A stretch of DNA of 64,000 nt from Elmis aenea. Taxonomy: Eukaryota; Arthropoda; Insecta; Coleoptera; Elmidae. A program made the translations under genes and the position numbers. Positions 1-11,990 of the stretch are shown one piece after another. Under the pieces are notes generated by a model, which was not told the DNA's origin, did not search any database, and saw only the letters and a list, made by a program, of their open reading frames with translations. Numbering within the stretch: position 1 is the first letter of the stretch; every line of letters begins with the position of its first letter. Where the stretch lies: the NCBI GenBank assembly GCA_947652605.1, contig OX393576.1, forward strand, positions 54,040,966-54,104,965, given 5' to 3'.

Positions 1-183
1 ACTCACATGTTAAATTCTCCATAATGACGTCACGTTTTGTCGTTATGACAGCGGATAAAAAGGTACCTAACTTAAATATCCACTTGCATTTTTGCATGTA
101 ACTTTTGTTACCATGCAACCGACTTATGACTAAAAGATTTTGACGTTTTATTAGGTTATAATTTATTCGTGCAGTTATCGTAC

Positions 184-409
184 CGAATTACACTCGAGCT
201 TTGTTTTTATCCTGGACAAACTTGCTTTTACTAAACTCAAGTTTGGTTGCTATTAGGCAACTCTTGACTCGACAACTGTCAAAGATAAAACAACTTATCC
301 TACGGACTCGTTGTTTTATCAGACAATTTTGTCTCGTCGACTTTCCTAGCAACCAAACTTTCGTAGCAACGCAAGTTTGTCCGGCTAAAAACAAAGCTCT
401 CGTGTAATT
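184..409. mobile_element. MITE with long inverted repeats
   Basis: The two ends are inverted copies of each other: the left end contains GAGCTTTGTTTTTATCC and GGACAAACTTGC, and the right end contains GCAAGTTTGTCC and AAAAACAAAGCTC. The inverted arms run inward to about GTTTGGTTGC on each side and leave a short loop. Open frames read on both strands here because the sequence is nearly self-complementary; they are not genes. The flanking duplication was not resolved, so the superfamily is unknown. Confidence 0.75.
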
Positions 410-1100
410 ACCCCCGAAAACATAAAAACAAATCGTAGCCTAAAAACACAAAAACAAAAACAAGATGTAAAACCTTATAAGTTCATGTTTTCATATTGAA
501 AATAAAGAATTGAAATAGGTCATAGCTAACTATAGCTTCAATTTAAAAAAAGTAAGTTTTTAACGGCGAGCGTTAAAATTTTTTTGTATCATCGAATTTT
601 ACATAAAAATATCTTAAAATAAACTCGTAAATTTTTTCGGTATTTACAACAATAATGGAAACATGACACATTATAAACATGACAAAAAAAACAGTTTTTA
701 TAATCACCCAAAAACAAGAAATGATAGAACACTTTTGAAAACGAGTTTGTCTCAAAAAACTGCCCATTTTTGGTAGGTAATTTTACTCTTTTTCTATTTT
801 TAATATTAAGCGGCTACCAATGAAATCCCATCCCAGGTTATGAATCACACCACCAAAGATCCAAATTTTTTTACAAAATATAAGCAGCATATCGTGTTTT
901 TTATTAACTTAAAAACCGGAAAAGATAAAATAATTTTGATAACGGATCCAATTTGTCTCAAAAAAGTGCATATTTGGTAAACTAACCGATTCCCTATCTT
1001 GAATGTTAAGCGAGATACCCATGTAATCCTATCGAATTTGAACCACCTTGCACTGTCACAGGATTTGCACTTTTTTCATATAAGAGTAGATGTAACAAAA
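410..1100. repeat. AT-rich repeat remnants, no gene
   Basis: No gene is visible. At about 424-560 there is a diverged fragment of the arm sequence of the foldback element at 4.76-5.99 kb (shared words include GTGTAAAACCTT / ATGTAAAACCTT). At about 735-1055 a block of roughly 200 bases occurs twice in direct order. Both copies contain TTTGTCTCAAAAAA, then a GTTAAGC/ATTAAGC word, then ACCCATGTAATCC / ACCAATGAAATCC. This looks like a tandemly duplicated or doubly inserted old transposon end. Confidence 0.5.
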
Positions 1101-1115
1101 ATTAAAATAACTTAC

Positions 1116-3716
1116 CTACTCCCTTTGCTTTCGCCACAGCTCTCAAATAATCTGGACCTGCATATTCCGACCAGTCAACCCGAATGATGTTATAGTCTGC
1201 TTTTCTTAAATATTCATTTCTCGCGCGAAGTATCCATGGGGCGTTACTATCAGAAATCCATGCATGAATCACGATAATTGTTGGAAGATTGGTGTTAACT
1301 GTGTTTAAATTATTTTTATTAATTATCCTTGGGGTATCTGGGGATTCTCTTGTGTTCAGGTAAAATATTACTTTATTTTCATCCACGTATGGATCGTTTT
1401 CCAAATATTTTAGAATTGCGTCAGCTGTAATTCAAAAAATTAATTTATTACATAATAATAATAAACTGCAAATATGATGTACGTTAAAATAAAAAAAAAA
1501 ACCTTTAAATGTTTTTGGCATCGTTGTTTTAGTGAGTTTAGTTTTATTTTCGATGGAACAACTAAAGCTGTTATCAGGAAGTCAAATAAGACACTTGTGA
1601 GTGGAATTCCTTTCATCTAAATATTTTTAAGTCAAATTTTGAAAAAAAAGAGAAAAGTTTGGATTTGTTTTTTATTGAATTCAACAAAATTAAATGTTTC
1701 AAAGTGATTAGTGGGAAAAAATTATCATCCAACAAATCATTTTAACTTAATTTAGATTTAATGTAAACAGCAAATTTAATTGAGAATCCAATCAATAATA
1801 AAATTACATTTGTTTTTTAATTTTAATGCACCGGTGACTATTCCTTATATTTTCTAAACTATTTATAGGTGTTAAAAAAAAATTAATTGTTTCATATCTC
1901 CCCAAATTATGAAACACTTTATTATTTACCAGTTTTATCTCTTTTGCTTTTTTCGTCTATTTAAGCTTGTTTTTCTTCAAATACAGCGCTGTTTTTTTGA
2001 TGCTGGCAAATATATAAGTATTTAACAGACTATCAATTTTATATAAACCACATAACAATACACCTGCATAACTGAACAGTATTTGTATGGGGTTTACTTT
2101 TTAAGTAATTAATTATACAGTAGGTATTGTATACAGGGTGTCCCAGATTACATTTCCAGCATGGGGATCTCGCTTATTATAAGAGATACAGGTTTGTTTA
2201 AATTAGATGAATTATTCCTTGCTATGAGAGGAGCCACAATCAATTTTTAAAAGTACAAAATTCCTCGTGCTTCAGATGTTATAGCAAAAAATATGTCAAA
2301 TTTCTTTTTTCTCTTATAACTTTTTTGTCTTAATCATTAGAACAATTTTATTTGCACTTTCTTAAAGTACTTTTAAATGGAGGATGTAACTGTTATTTTG
2401 GATTATTTTTAACACCTACCATTTTCGAGATATTACCCCTAACTTCATTTTTTCTTATGGGCCGCGAAGTTGGCTATGGAATAGTTGAATGTGCTTTTTA
2501 TTCCTCTTTAAAATGAAATATTACTTGCTACATTTATTTTTATAAATAAGTCACAAAATCAAGAAAAATCATATTTTACCCAACACTTATTAAGTTATCT
2601 ATGAAAATAAAAACAAAAAACAACTAATTAAATGTGAAATGACAGTTACCGTTTGTCTGCGCTATCATTTATTAGAATTTCACATTATTGTTGTGTAATT
2701 CGATCGTCTTTGTAGTAATTGTTATAATGATGGCAACATTTAAAAATAGCGATTAATTTGACTTGTTGAGATGCTACATTCTTTGCCATTAAAACTGTGT
2801 GGAAGCTGAGCGAATATAATTAGAGCTATATCCCGAGAAAAGGTAAAGATGCGTAATTACAAAAATTTGGAAATAAATTTAAAAGTACATGTTTTTTTTC
2901 GATAAATCAACCAAAAATCTAAAACAAATCAATAAATAATTAGAATTATTTATTTTACACAGTTTCTATTGTAAATAATGTGGCAGTTCAACATATACAA
3001 TTTTTAATTAGTTGTAAATGTGCCCATAATTATATGATAACAAATTTGCTACAAAGACTATCGAATTACTCAACAATACTATAAAATTCTAATAAATGAT
3101 ACCGCAGACAAATGGTAACTGTCATTTGACATTTAATTAGTTGTTTTTTGTTTTTATTATTATAGATAGCTTGATAAGTGATAGATAAAATACGATTTTT
3201 CTTGATTTTGTGACTTATTTATAAAAATAAATGTAGCAAGTAATATCTCATTTTAAAGAGGAATAAAAAGCACATTCAACTATTCCATAGCCAACTTCGC
3301 GGCCCATAAGAAAAAATGAAATTAGGGGTAATATCTCGAAAATGGTAGTTGTTAAAAATAATCTAAAATAACAGTTACATTCTCCATTAAAAAGTGCCTC
3401 AAGAAAGTACAAATAAAATTGTTCTAATGATTAACACAAAAAAGTTATGAGAGAAAAAAGAAATTTGACATTTTCATATTTTTTGCTATAACATCTGAAG
3501 CACGAGGAATTTTGTACTTTTAAAAATTGATTGTGGCTCCTCTCATACCAAGGAATAATTCATCTAATTTAAACAACCCTGTATCTCTTATAATAAGCGA
3601 GATTCCCATGCTGGAAATGTAATCTGGGACACCCTGTATATGTAAAAAATTGACTTTGAATTAAACTTACCCGTGTAAAAGCTAATTAAAACTATTATAA
3701 ACGAAGAGAATTTCAT
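1116..3716 (-). CDS. pancreatic-lipase-like secreted lipase, 5' exons (partial)
   Basis: Partial gene with two exons in view: exon 1 at 3716-3671 and exon 2 at 1424-1116. Exon 1 starts at an ATG in good context (ACCAAAATG) and encodes a signal peptide beginning MKFSSFIIVLISFY. It ends ACGG|GTAAGT. Exon 2 follows TTACAG, restores the frame (phase 1), and ends GTAG|GTAAGT. Exon 2 encodes an N-terminal beta-strand region (KVIFYLNTRES), then the oxyanion-strand motif LPTIIVIHAWISDSNAPW, then NIIRVDWSEYAGPDYLRAV, a pattern typical of insect neutral lipase / phospholipase A1 family proteins (alpha/beta hydrolases). The usual H-G-W is H-A-W here. The catalytic GxSxG serine, Asp and His exons should lie beyond the left edge. 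The intron (3670-1425) hosts a foldback transposon. The family is secure; substrate and subfamily are not. Confidence 0.85.
2130..3641. mobile_element. foldback element with ~590-bp arms in lipase intron 1
   Basis: The left end begins TATACAGGGTGTCCCAG and the right end is CTGGGACACCCTGTATA. The whole left arm (to about 2720) reappears inverted in the right arm (from about 3050). Shared landmarks are GGGATCTCGCTTATTATAAG, the CACGAGGAATTTTGTACTTT block, and TTTGTCTGCGCTATCATT / AATGATACCGCAGACAAA. A spacer of about 330 bases separates the arms. There is no coding capacity. A TA target duplication is compatible with the ends but not provable. Most likely a non-autonomous DNA transposon. Confidence 0.85.
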
Positions 3717-3770
3717 TTTGGTTTCTGTGAAGCTAAATAACCTAATAATGCTTTAGCAAAAACTCTTCAA

Positions 3771-3778
3771 ATATATAG
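3771..3778 (-). promoter_or_regulatory. TATA box of the lipase gene
   Basis: On the minus strand the sequence CTATATATTTG lies about 55-60 bases upstream of the lipase ATG at 3716. That places a start site near 3745 and leaves a short 5' UTR of about 30 bases, which fits an insect core promoter. No other TATA-like word fits the gene as well. Expression timing cannot be read from this. Confidence 0.55.
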
Positions 3779-3780
3779 TA

Positions 3781-4763
3781 TTTGTCGCAACCTTACCGCT
3801 CAAATCCTTGGAAAAAACTTTTTTGGTAACTTTTTTAATACTAATTACTTTGTTTTTGGTGGCACATTTTAATCTTTATAGCTGTATGCAAAAGATGAGA
3901 TAAAAAGGTTTGTCTAAGGCTATTTACGGTTGTATGATAACGCATAGGAAATAAATTTTCAAGTACACAAGGTAAATGGATATTAAAACAATTAGTTATG
4001 CGCGAAAATATAACGTTATTACTTATGTGGGTCGAGCTGTAGGATAATAAAATTAAAAAAATTACTAATTGTTTTAAAATTATAGCGAAAACAAAAAAAT
4101 TCATTTTAAGTTTTGTTTTTTTATTTTTGCTTAAAATAATTCCAAAACAGCCGCAGTCTCCTTGGGATAAGCAATACAGTTTTTAGTTAAATATAATAGG
4201 TGTATGTTTTATTATAAAAAATGTAGGAATATTGAAAACTGATTGAGAGTTACAGTGGCGGATTATCGTACAGGAGCAAGAAGCGCGCGCTTGGGGTCTC
4301 ACGTCTCAGGCCGTCTGGAGCCTCAAAAAAAAACTGTTAACGTTTAAGTTTTCACACCCTGCTTTCTTATCAGAATACTGATTCACAAAAACTGGACTGG
4401 TTCAATTTGTAAAGGAAAAGTGCGTGTTTCTCATAATTTGAAAAAGATCCTATTCAGTTTGCATTTCTTGCACGAGAATACTATAATATTCCGTCATGAG
4501 TATGAGAATTTTTGCGAGTGGTATAAGATAGGATAAAACTATTAAATGCCAAATAAAGCTGTTAGAATACGTTCAACCAGCAGAAAATCAGTAACTTTTA
4601 CAACTAGCCGTTATTAGCTCCTAAAATAAGTTTGATGACTTTTTTGGAAAATTATTGTTTATTCATGAGATAAGCATGAGACCAAAACATTACTTTTAAT
4701 CGAATAAAAGGTTGAAAAAGGAATAATATAATTTTTAAACGAATAAAATATTTGTAGCTGTTG
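3781..4763. other. intergenic, one possible hAT end
   Basis: Apart from the small ORF at 3841-4104 I see no gene. At 4253 the sequence CAGTGGCGGATTATCG begins a GC-richer stretch to about 4330. It resembles the hAT terminus (CAGTGGCGGATTTACC, minus strand) ending at 20403. No matching opposite end was found. Confidence 0.4.
3841..4104 (-). CDS. hypothetical small secreted protein
   Basis: An 87-codon single-exon frame starting at a true ATG (context CTTAAAATG). The first 25-30 residues (MNFFVFAIILKQLVIFLILL) form a convincing signal peptide, followed by a 55-60 residue tail with three cysteines, no repeats and no domain I recognise. It ends about 60 bases upstream of the lipase TATA box on the same strand. 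Codon content is AT-driven, so a chance ORF is possible, and I see no clear promoter or poly(A) signal. I do not recognise it. Confidence 0.2.
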   Translation of the reverse strand: MNFFVFAIILKQLVIFLILLSYSSTHISNNVIFSRITNCFNIHLPCVLENLFPMRYHTTVNSLRQTFLSHLLHTAIKIKMCHQKQSN

Positions 4764-5985
4764 TACAGGGTGGGCAAATTTCGATGTTTTAATAGGGAAT
4801 CTCGGTAACTATAAGAGGTATCAAAAAACGGACCGCGCATCCTCGATCTCTTTTTTCGAGAAAAAGTTAATGGTGAAAACTAAAATTCGTTATCGTCTTT
4901 TTTTTCGAGTTATCAGCGATAACTTGATTTTTCGACTTTTCGTTTTATGACTGTATCTCGCTGGTTTATGAAAATAAACAAAAATAATTTTGACGTTCTA
5001 CAGGCACTTTTTTTATAGGAATGCAGTGGTGTAGTCAATTTAAAAAAAAAAAATCAGAAATTTGAGTTGTGACATAAAGTTGTATTTTTTTAAATAGAAC
5101 CCATAGTTGGCTATGACTTAATTAAATTCCTTATTTTTTTGTCATTCCAAATATATTAGGGTTGATGTATTTATTTTTAATAATACGCAAGTTACGGAGG
5201 TTTTTTAGTTTTTTTTTTTTTTAACAAAATTATAGTAGGCTGTGAAAACAAAAACAAAACAAGGTGTAAAACCTTTTAAAACTCATTTGGTACAAGTTAC
5301 GAAGGTTTTGTAGTTTGTTGTTGTGATAAACATCGTAAATATGTGGAAATAAGGAAACGATAAAGTCGGAATCTGCAGTAATGTAGTTTATTGCAGTTTA
5401 ACTTATGTTCAAATATTTGTAATGTTTATCACAACAACAAATTACAAAACCTTCGTAACTTGTACCAAATGAGTTTTAAAAGGTTTTACACCTTGTTTTG
5501 TTTTTGTTTTCACAGCCTCCTATAATTTTATTTAAAAAAAAAAACTAAAAAACCTCCGTAACTTGTGTTATATTGAAAATAAATACATCAACCCTTATAT
5601 ATTTGGAATGACAAAAAAATAAGGAATTTAAATAAGCCATAGCCATCTATGGGTTCTATTTAAAAAAATACAACTATGTCACAACTCGAATTTCGGATTT
5701 TTTTTTGAAAAATTGACTAAGCCACTGCATTTCTATCAAAAAAGTGCCTGCAGAACGTCAAAATTATTTTTGTTTATTTTCATAAACAAGCGAGATACAG
5801 TCATAAAACGAAAAGTCGAAAAATCGAGTTATCGGCGATAACTCGAAAACAAAAGACGATAACCAATTTTTGTTTTCACTATTAAGTTTTTCTCGAAAAA
5901 AGAGATCGAGGATGCGCGGTCCGTTTTTTGATACCTCTTATAGTTGCCTAGATTCCCTATAAAAACATCGAAATTTTTTACTATG
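4764..5985. mobile_element. foldback element with ~570-bp arms
   Basis: The left arm starts GTACAGGGTGGGCAAATTTC, and its interior GGTATCAAAAAACGGACCGC and CATCCTCGATCTCTTTTTTC are found inverted at about 5890-5945. The arms match inward to the GTTGTTGTGATAAACAT / ATGTTTATCACAACAAC pair, leaving a loop of about 90 bases around 5332-5420. The outermost right-hand bases have diverged from the TACAGGGTG consensus. There is no transposase; probably mobilised in trans. Confidence 0.82.
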
Positions 5986-6925
5986 TTATCGTTTGATGAA
6001 AATGTCTTTCTAGTGATAGTAGAATCGATTGTTCGACACTCAGTTAACCATCTTTACGCATTCGTTGTGGTAATTTATTTTACAATTGTGTATACTCCGC
6101 AGAAAGCAGTCAGTTGTTATAATAAAACATTTGCAAATAAACCGAAAAGTGTTTGATCGTATATGTATATCAGAAGTCATTAAGGAAAATTTGGAAAATA
6201 TAGTATAAGTACTAAGTAAGTATACGTTAATATATTCAAATTCAAAGCATTTTCCAACCTTTTTTGTTATCTGGGTTTTTGTTTATCCGAGGTTATATTG
6301 GACCACATTACCTCGATTATATGGGCCTTAACAATATAATGTTCTCAACATATTCCTTACTCACAACAACATTTTTAAGAATACCTAATTAAAATGCAGC
6401 TTCCTAAATAAGTAATTGGTTAATCTAATCGTTGTTTAATTAATCATATATGATGATTACAGACATTAAACAAAATTAAAATGCAGGTGCGTCATTTTGT
6501 ACTATGTAAATATAATTGACAGGTATGTAGGTCAGTTTACAAAACAAACTGATATACTTTACCTCGTCATTATGTTAATCGGTAGAACCACAAACTTTTT
6601 AATATATTCACGAATGAAGAAGATACGTTAGTATTCATGGTTAGTCATTATCAAATAATGTATTAAGGTGAGGTGCTAGTGAATTATAAGGTAGTAAAAG
6701 TTAATAAATACAAACATTGATCAATGATTTTTGTACTTGGACATTTCTAACATAACCCGCATTTCCGTGTTTTATAAATTGGACCCACCAAACCGATATT
6801 AACCGTATGTATCCAATTGATATACACTTGACTTGACTTGAAATAACGGCGAAGATATTGGTTTTTGTACAATTTTTATTTTTAATTAACGACGAGTTTC
6901 CTTATAAAAGACCATTCATTATTTA
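5986..6925. other. no recognised feature
   Basis: AT-rich sequence with no splice-supported frame, repeat family or RNA gene that I can identify. The short frame overlapping its start is a continuation of the foldback arm. Confidence 0.4.
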
Positions 6926-7150
6926 TATACAGTGTGTACAAAAAGTAACGTAACGAATCAATATCTCGTCTTATGATGATTTTACAAAAAAAAAAAGTTT
7001 TCATGATAATTAATGGGCACAAACAAAATATTTAATAGAAATTAATTAGTCGGCTTTGGAAATACCTGGATAATTTGATTTAAATGTCAAATGACGTTCT
7101 ATTTTCATCTTTAAATTAGTTTGATAAAAATTAATTAAATAAAAATTGTA
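6926..7150 (+). mobile_element. transposon fragment, TATACAGTGTGTAC family (copy 1)
   Basis: It begins TATACAGTGTGTACAAAAAG and continues with TAACGTAAC and CAATATCTCGTCTT, then GGGCACAAACAAAATATTTA. The same words in the same order occur at 9910-10600, so this is one copy of a dispersed family. No opposite terminus was found, so it is probably truncated. Confidence 0.6.
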
Positions 7151-7209
7151 TAAACCACATAAAAGAGATTTCCTTTTTATGCAAATGTGAAGACAATGCA
7201 TACCCAATA

Positions 7210-7407
7210 GGCCGTTTAAACTTACGGTTTTGCATGTGGTTATGATCGGGTGTGCTAACGCGTGTGTGAATCTAGCGCTGCTAGAGTCACTTGTGCAAAA
7301 CCAAGGTCAATAAAATCGCTTTGTTTTAGCGTTCACACACACCATCATAACCACATGCAAAACCAAGTCGGCAAAACCACGTGCAAAACCGTTAAGCGTA
7401 AACGGCC
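7210..7407. mobile_element. TA-flanked MITE
   Basis: Ends are GGCCGTTTAAACTTACGG on the left and CCGTTAAGCGTAAACGGCC on the right, each flanked by TA. Inside the termini both arms contain GGTTTTGCATGTGGTTATGA, inverted. The TA duplication suggests the Tc1/mariner superfamily. No coding capacity. Confidence 0.8.
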
Positions 7408-7510
7408 TATCACATATAGGTACAAATTAAAACCACCAGAATATTTATTGACCTAATTAAAAAAAAAGTACATTTCAAAGAAAATGAATGTAGTTTTAAC
7501 CTTTCAATTA

Positions 7511-8833
7511 AAGTAATTCCGGGAGAGTTGCCCTACTGGGAGAGATGCCTGGGTTGTTCTATTTTTGCATGCTAATGACAGATGCCAAAATTTGTAGGTA
7601 CTGTATTATTGTTCCGTAAGAGTTGTTATCTGGAAGGCATACTGCCGTTGGCAAAAATTCCGGGTGGTGTGCGGTTTTCAACGAAATAAAGATGAGTTCA
7701 ACGATTTTAACATGGCGCTATAATGTAGTAATAAATTAAAGATACCGGCAATTCGAAATTTATTATTTTTCATGGAATACTTTTAGCCAGCTTTTCAAAT
7801 AAATTGTTAAGGTTATTATTGCAATAGAATACATCGGTATCTTTTAAGTTCCATATTTTTTTCCCCTGGGGCATCTAACCCGTACTAAGAGGAGAGTTGC
7901 CCCATTTTATCGAGGTACAGATGCCCCGGTGGAACATTTATTCCTTATTCACAATACAGCAACAACTAATCAATTTATTAATTAATACTGTAACACAAGC
8001 ATCCTAGAAAGACTATATTGACATTATTTATGAAAAACAAACTGTGTTCAGAGATGCCTACGACGTATAAGAGGAAAACATCTAGTAAAACCAGAAGGCA
8101 ATGGTCTTCAGAACAATTCAGAGAAGAATTAAGAAAAACAAAATTTTTAACATGTGTTCAGGGACAAATCCCTTAGCTAGGGCTAGGATGACCAACCGTA
8201 GCAAGGGGATAACATTTTTGTATTAGTTAGGTAGTAAGTCAAGTGGCAAAATACATTCTAATTCAAGTTCTCATTCGAATACATGCATTAATTCGATACA
8301 AGTTCTCATTCAATACCAGTCATGTTGTAATCTTAAACAAACTTCTTAGTTCTGTAAATAAATTACATTAAAAAAATTTAAAGCCGACGTCCAGCTCAAT
8401 ATTTTAAGAAGACGAACAAGCAGACTAAGCGTCGAAACGTTCGTCCTTCTTTACCGTCGTTATCGTCGTCGTACATAACGACGTCGTAAGTGTGTTACGT
8501 TGATATGATCAATCGAGTCTACGATTCGTAACATATCAATGAAAATACATTTTGGATTAAATATTTTTGGTTTCATTGATCGTTTAAGGCCGGGGCATCA
8601 CTCCTATTTATTTGGGGCATCTCACCCGCACTGTCGGGAGAGATGGACAAAAATATGGTTTTGCTTAATTTTTTTTTTGTAAACTACAGGTCGTAATATT
8701 TAAATTTTAAAAGTCGTGCGTTATTCTCAATTAAATTGGCTATGAATTTCCATTTTTTCGGAGACTACAAAGTCAAAAATTATTAAAAGGTGATTTTTTT
8801 GCCTTAGGTGGGACAACTGTCCCGGAATTACCT
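7511..8833 (+). mobile_element. pogo-like element keeping the transposase N-terminus
   Basis: The terminal repeats are AAGTAATTCCGGGAGAGTTG and, inverted, AGGTAATTCCGGGACAGTTG, flanked by TA on both sides. Short subterminal words of the form AGATGCC(CC) or GGGGCATC recur inside (near 7540, 7870, 7915, 8590, 8615), in the style of transposase-binding repeats. The interior retains only the start of a transposase gene. It is related to the element at 51937-52757, which shares the terminal and subterminal words. Internally decayed and non-autonomous. Confidence 0.8.
8054..8176 (+). pseudogene. pogo/CENP-B-type transposase, N-terminal remnant
   Basis: An ATG frame reads MPTTYKRKTSSKTRRQWSSE and continues QFREELRKTK before a stop after about 40 codons. 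The opening M-P-x-x-Y-x-R-K-T followed by a W-S/T-E helix is the start of the Psq/CENP-B-type helix-turn-helix of pogo transposases, which binds the terminal repeats. The rest of the HTH, the DDE domain and the C-terminus are absent. It lies inside TA-flanked pogo-type termini, which supports the call. Confidence 0.6.
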
Positions 8834-9909
8834 TAAATGTAAAAGCTGAAAGGCTAATAGTACATCGATAACAAAACCTCGTTTGCCATAAAAAGCTATT
8901 ATCAGCAGCAGTGCATGTCAAATGACTTTAAGCATGATTGCCTACCTATCTCCATGTAATCAAAGCGGAATTGCAAATGTTGAACCAGCTGAAGTATCTA
9001 CATCAAGTTTTTCAGGAATAAGAAATCACAACTGCTTGATTTAAATTGCAAATAAGCGGTGCATTTTAACGTACGACGCCAACGAAGTATGCTTAAAATA
9101 GTTTGAGTAAAATGTATTTTATTCAATTTTATATTATCTATATCTAAGGTTAAAAAGAAAAATCGTCCAATGTTTCGTTTTCTGTACAGTTAAAATTCCG
9201 ACGAAAAATCAGCATAGCTTACAATTAGTTACGTTATTTGTAGTTTATCCTTTATCGGACTTTTTAGATTCACGATGTTTTTTGAGTTAAAAAAATACTC
9301 AAAATGTTTAAAACATACATTATCTTTGATTATTTTTAACTGGGTACTAGAAGCTTGATAAAATCAAGTTTGTTTAGCTTTGAACACATTAATATATTTA
9401 TATTTACTTAATGAAAAACCAAATTGTAATGTATAGGTTAATAATTTTTTATACATAATTTTTTTGGGTGTCCTCAAATCCTTTTTCATGTTATCCTTAA
9501 CACGTGTGACATAGTCACCCTTGATTGTTGTAGCATTCCAGTTAATGTGATCAAAGGGAAAAATTACTTCACGGCGATTTTATGCAAACAATAAAATTTA
9601 AAAAAATAGTATGAGTACATTAAGTTGACTTTAATCTAATTGATTTCTAGATCAAAAAGGAATAGGGTTTTAACCCTATGTCAAACTGCAGTGATACGTT
9701 CAAACTAATTTAATCGAAGATTATCTCAGCAAAAGCGCCGTACTATCACTTTTCCAAACAACCCTGATCGAGCAATTATTATCAAATTGGGAGACTAGTA
9801 AATCCCCATATCTATCGAATCGTTTTTTAGCGTAAGCAGAAATAGTCGTTTTGAATATAATCTTGCGATTACCTATATAAACTCGACAACAAAGCTAAAA
9901 ACGATTGTT
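8834..9909. other. no recognised feature
   Basis: AT-rich intergenic DNA. No reading frame with splice signals, tandem repeat or transposon terminus was recognised. Confidence 0.4.
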
Positions 9910-10640
9910 TATACAGTGTGTACAAAAAGTAACGTAACTCGTCAATATCTCGTCTTGCGATAACTTAACAAAAAAAGTTTCAAATAAAAGTTGTTTGTGG
10001 CCATTTATTGCATAAGCTTAAATTATTTTTTAATGTAGATACAGCGTGTTTTTTTTCCGCACTGATGCGTAAACTATTTTCTTAGCCGGAATACCCTGTA
10101 TTTGTATTACATTAAATTCTTCTTCAAAAATTTATATATTTATGTACCTAAGATTAATCGTTTTTGAGTTATTTAAGTTTTTATGAAAATATTGTCTCTA
10201 GCAGGATTCTGAAAAAATATTAGTATGTCACAACAAATTCCTTTAAGCTTTAGTTGACAACAGCGTTTTAGTGATTGCTGACTAGTTAAAATTTTAAAAT
10301 AATACACAGGTTGTTTTTTATGTGCGGTCCAATTGACTTTACTACAAACACGAATAACGAATAAGTCAATTTTGTTAAATGGTATACCCTATATAAGTAC
10401 TTTTACATTTTCTTATCGATAAATACCTATTATAAAGGTGAATTATGTTAGAAATTAATATTTTTTAAGTTTTTGCGGTCTTAATAACCAATTTCTGGCA
10501 CAAACAAAATATTTAATAGAATTAAACTAGAAGGCTCGGGATATATCTCGAAATTTTGTTTTAAATGTTTAATATAATTAAATTTTTACCCTTAATCTGT
10601 ATTTTTTGCCTTATTATAAAATAATATAAATAAAAACAGT
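9910..10640 (+). mobile_element. transposon fragment, TATACAGTGTGTAC family (copy 2)
   Basis: It starts TATACAGTGTGTACAAAAAG, followed by TAACGTAACTCGTCAATATC, and at about 10498 carries GGCACAAACAAAATATTTA, matching the copy at 6926-7150. It is longer than copy 1 and includes ATACCCTGTATTTG near 10090, a foldback-type terminus, so a second element may be inserted. Boundaries are approximate. Confidence 0.5.
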
Positions 10641-10983
10641 TTAAAAATTATTACAAACCACGTCCATGATAACAATTTTTAGGTAAATCATAAAATTATT
10701 TCTGTAACAAAACATTACAAATAAAATTAGCGTTGCAAACTCTAATTTTGGCTTACACATTATACAAATGTATATCAAATGGGGTTTTTTGGAAAGATCG
10801 AGAAAAAAATTGGAACGGGGCGCAACAAAAGTTTATATTGAAAAGTTGGCTGCAAGTACAAAAAAGTTGAGTAGCACTGGTTCAATTGGACAGCCCAATT
10901 TATGATTTTTAAACAGCATATCAAATGAAATTTAGTTTATTAGAATTATTAATCAAATTCTTATTTTAGCATTGTATCCCAAG

Positions 10984-11990
10984 CAGGAACTAAAAACGAA
11001 AAAAAATCCGTTCGTTTCTGTTCGGAACGAAAACGAAATATATCGTTTTCGTTCTTTTCGTTTTAACCGAAAAAATTCTTTTTTCGTTTTCGTGAACCGA
11101 AATAATAACGGTTAAAACAGGTTTTACATTTTTTTTTTGTTGTCAAAAAATCAAAATTTTTTCTAGTCACCACAACCCTCTATAAATACGATAACAATAT
11201 TTGCGTCTCAACTAAAATATAAACGATGACGATGGGGTTTGATGCTCACGGTCAGCATATTTTAGACTGGCGAACCATCGCCATATTAAATTTACCAAAT
11301 CGTTAAACACATTAACATTTAACCATTTTATTAAGTTTAACACCCGTAAGGTGCAAAAACACAACGTGATTAGGTTAAATTAGACACACGATCTTTATCT
11401 AAAAATACGAAAATATAGCAAGTGCTGTTTTAAATTTGTTTTAGTACTAAAAATCTATACATTTGAATTAAATAATATCCTGCTGTAATTATTTAAAAAG
11501 ACAAAAGAATGAATTCAAGTGGATAATTTACTAAATGATATAAATGAAAAAGATATTTAAAAAAAACTTATATTAACTTGAAATATACTTTAACTTTATA
11601 GTTTGTACATACCATACAATATACATTTTCACATTCCGTTAAATCTTACTAGCAACACATCTTTCAATAAATCTTCTTTTACATTAGTCCTTTTCGAAGT
11701 AAGAATAAATTTTACTATTATTATGTCTAAACGCAAATAAAACATACACATTGATAATATGTATCCAATCAAGTGTATATTCTATATTGATGATCTAAAA
11801 AACAAATTAGAAATAGAGAATATCTGTACCGTTAATTGTGTTACACGAATTTGCAAGTATAAACAATAAAGTTGTTAATACAAATTCACGTAAATATATG
11901 GAGAAAAGTTTTCGGTTTCGTTTTCGTTCTTAAAAAAATTTCGGTTAATTTCGTTTAACGTTTTCGTTTTTGTTCCGTTCTCAGTTCTTG
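10984..11990. mobile_element. non-autonomous hAT element (copy 1)
   Basis: The left end CAGGAACTAAAAACG and the right end CGTTCTCAGTTCTTG are imperfect inverted repeats, followed inward by runs of GAACGAAAACGAAA-type words. The flanks ATCCCAAG and GTCCCAAG are an 8-bp duplication with one mismatch, as expected for hAT. The interior is AT-rich without a usable frame. A second copy, in opposite orientation, is at 34765-35882, sharing e.g. AACACAACGTGATTAGG. Confidence 0.85.

Noticed and set aside
188..407. Overlapping 68-codon frames on both strands
   Set aside because: They are a by-product of the MITE's near-perfect inverted arms.
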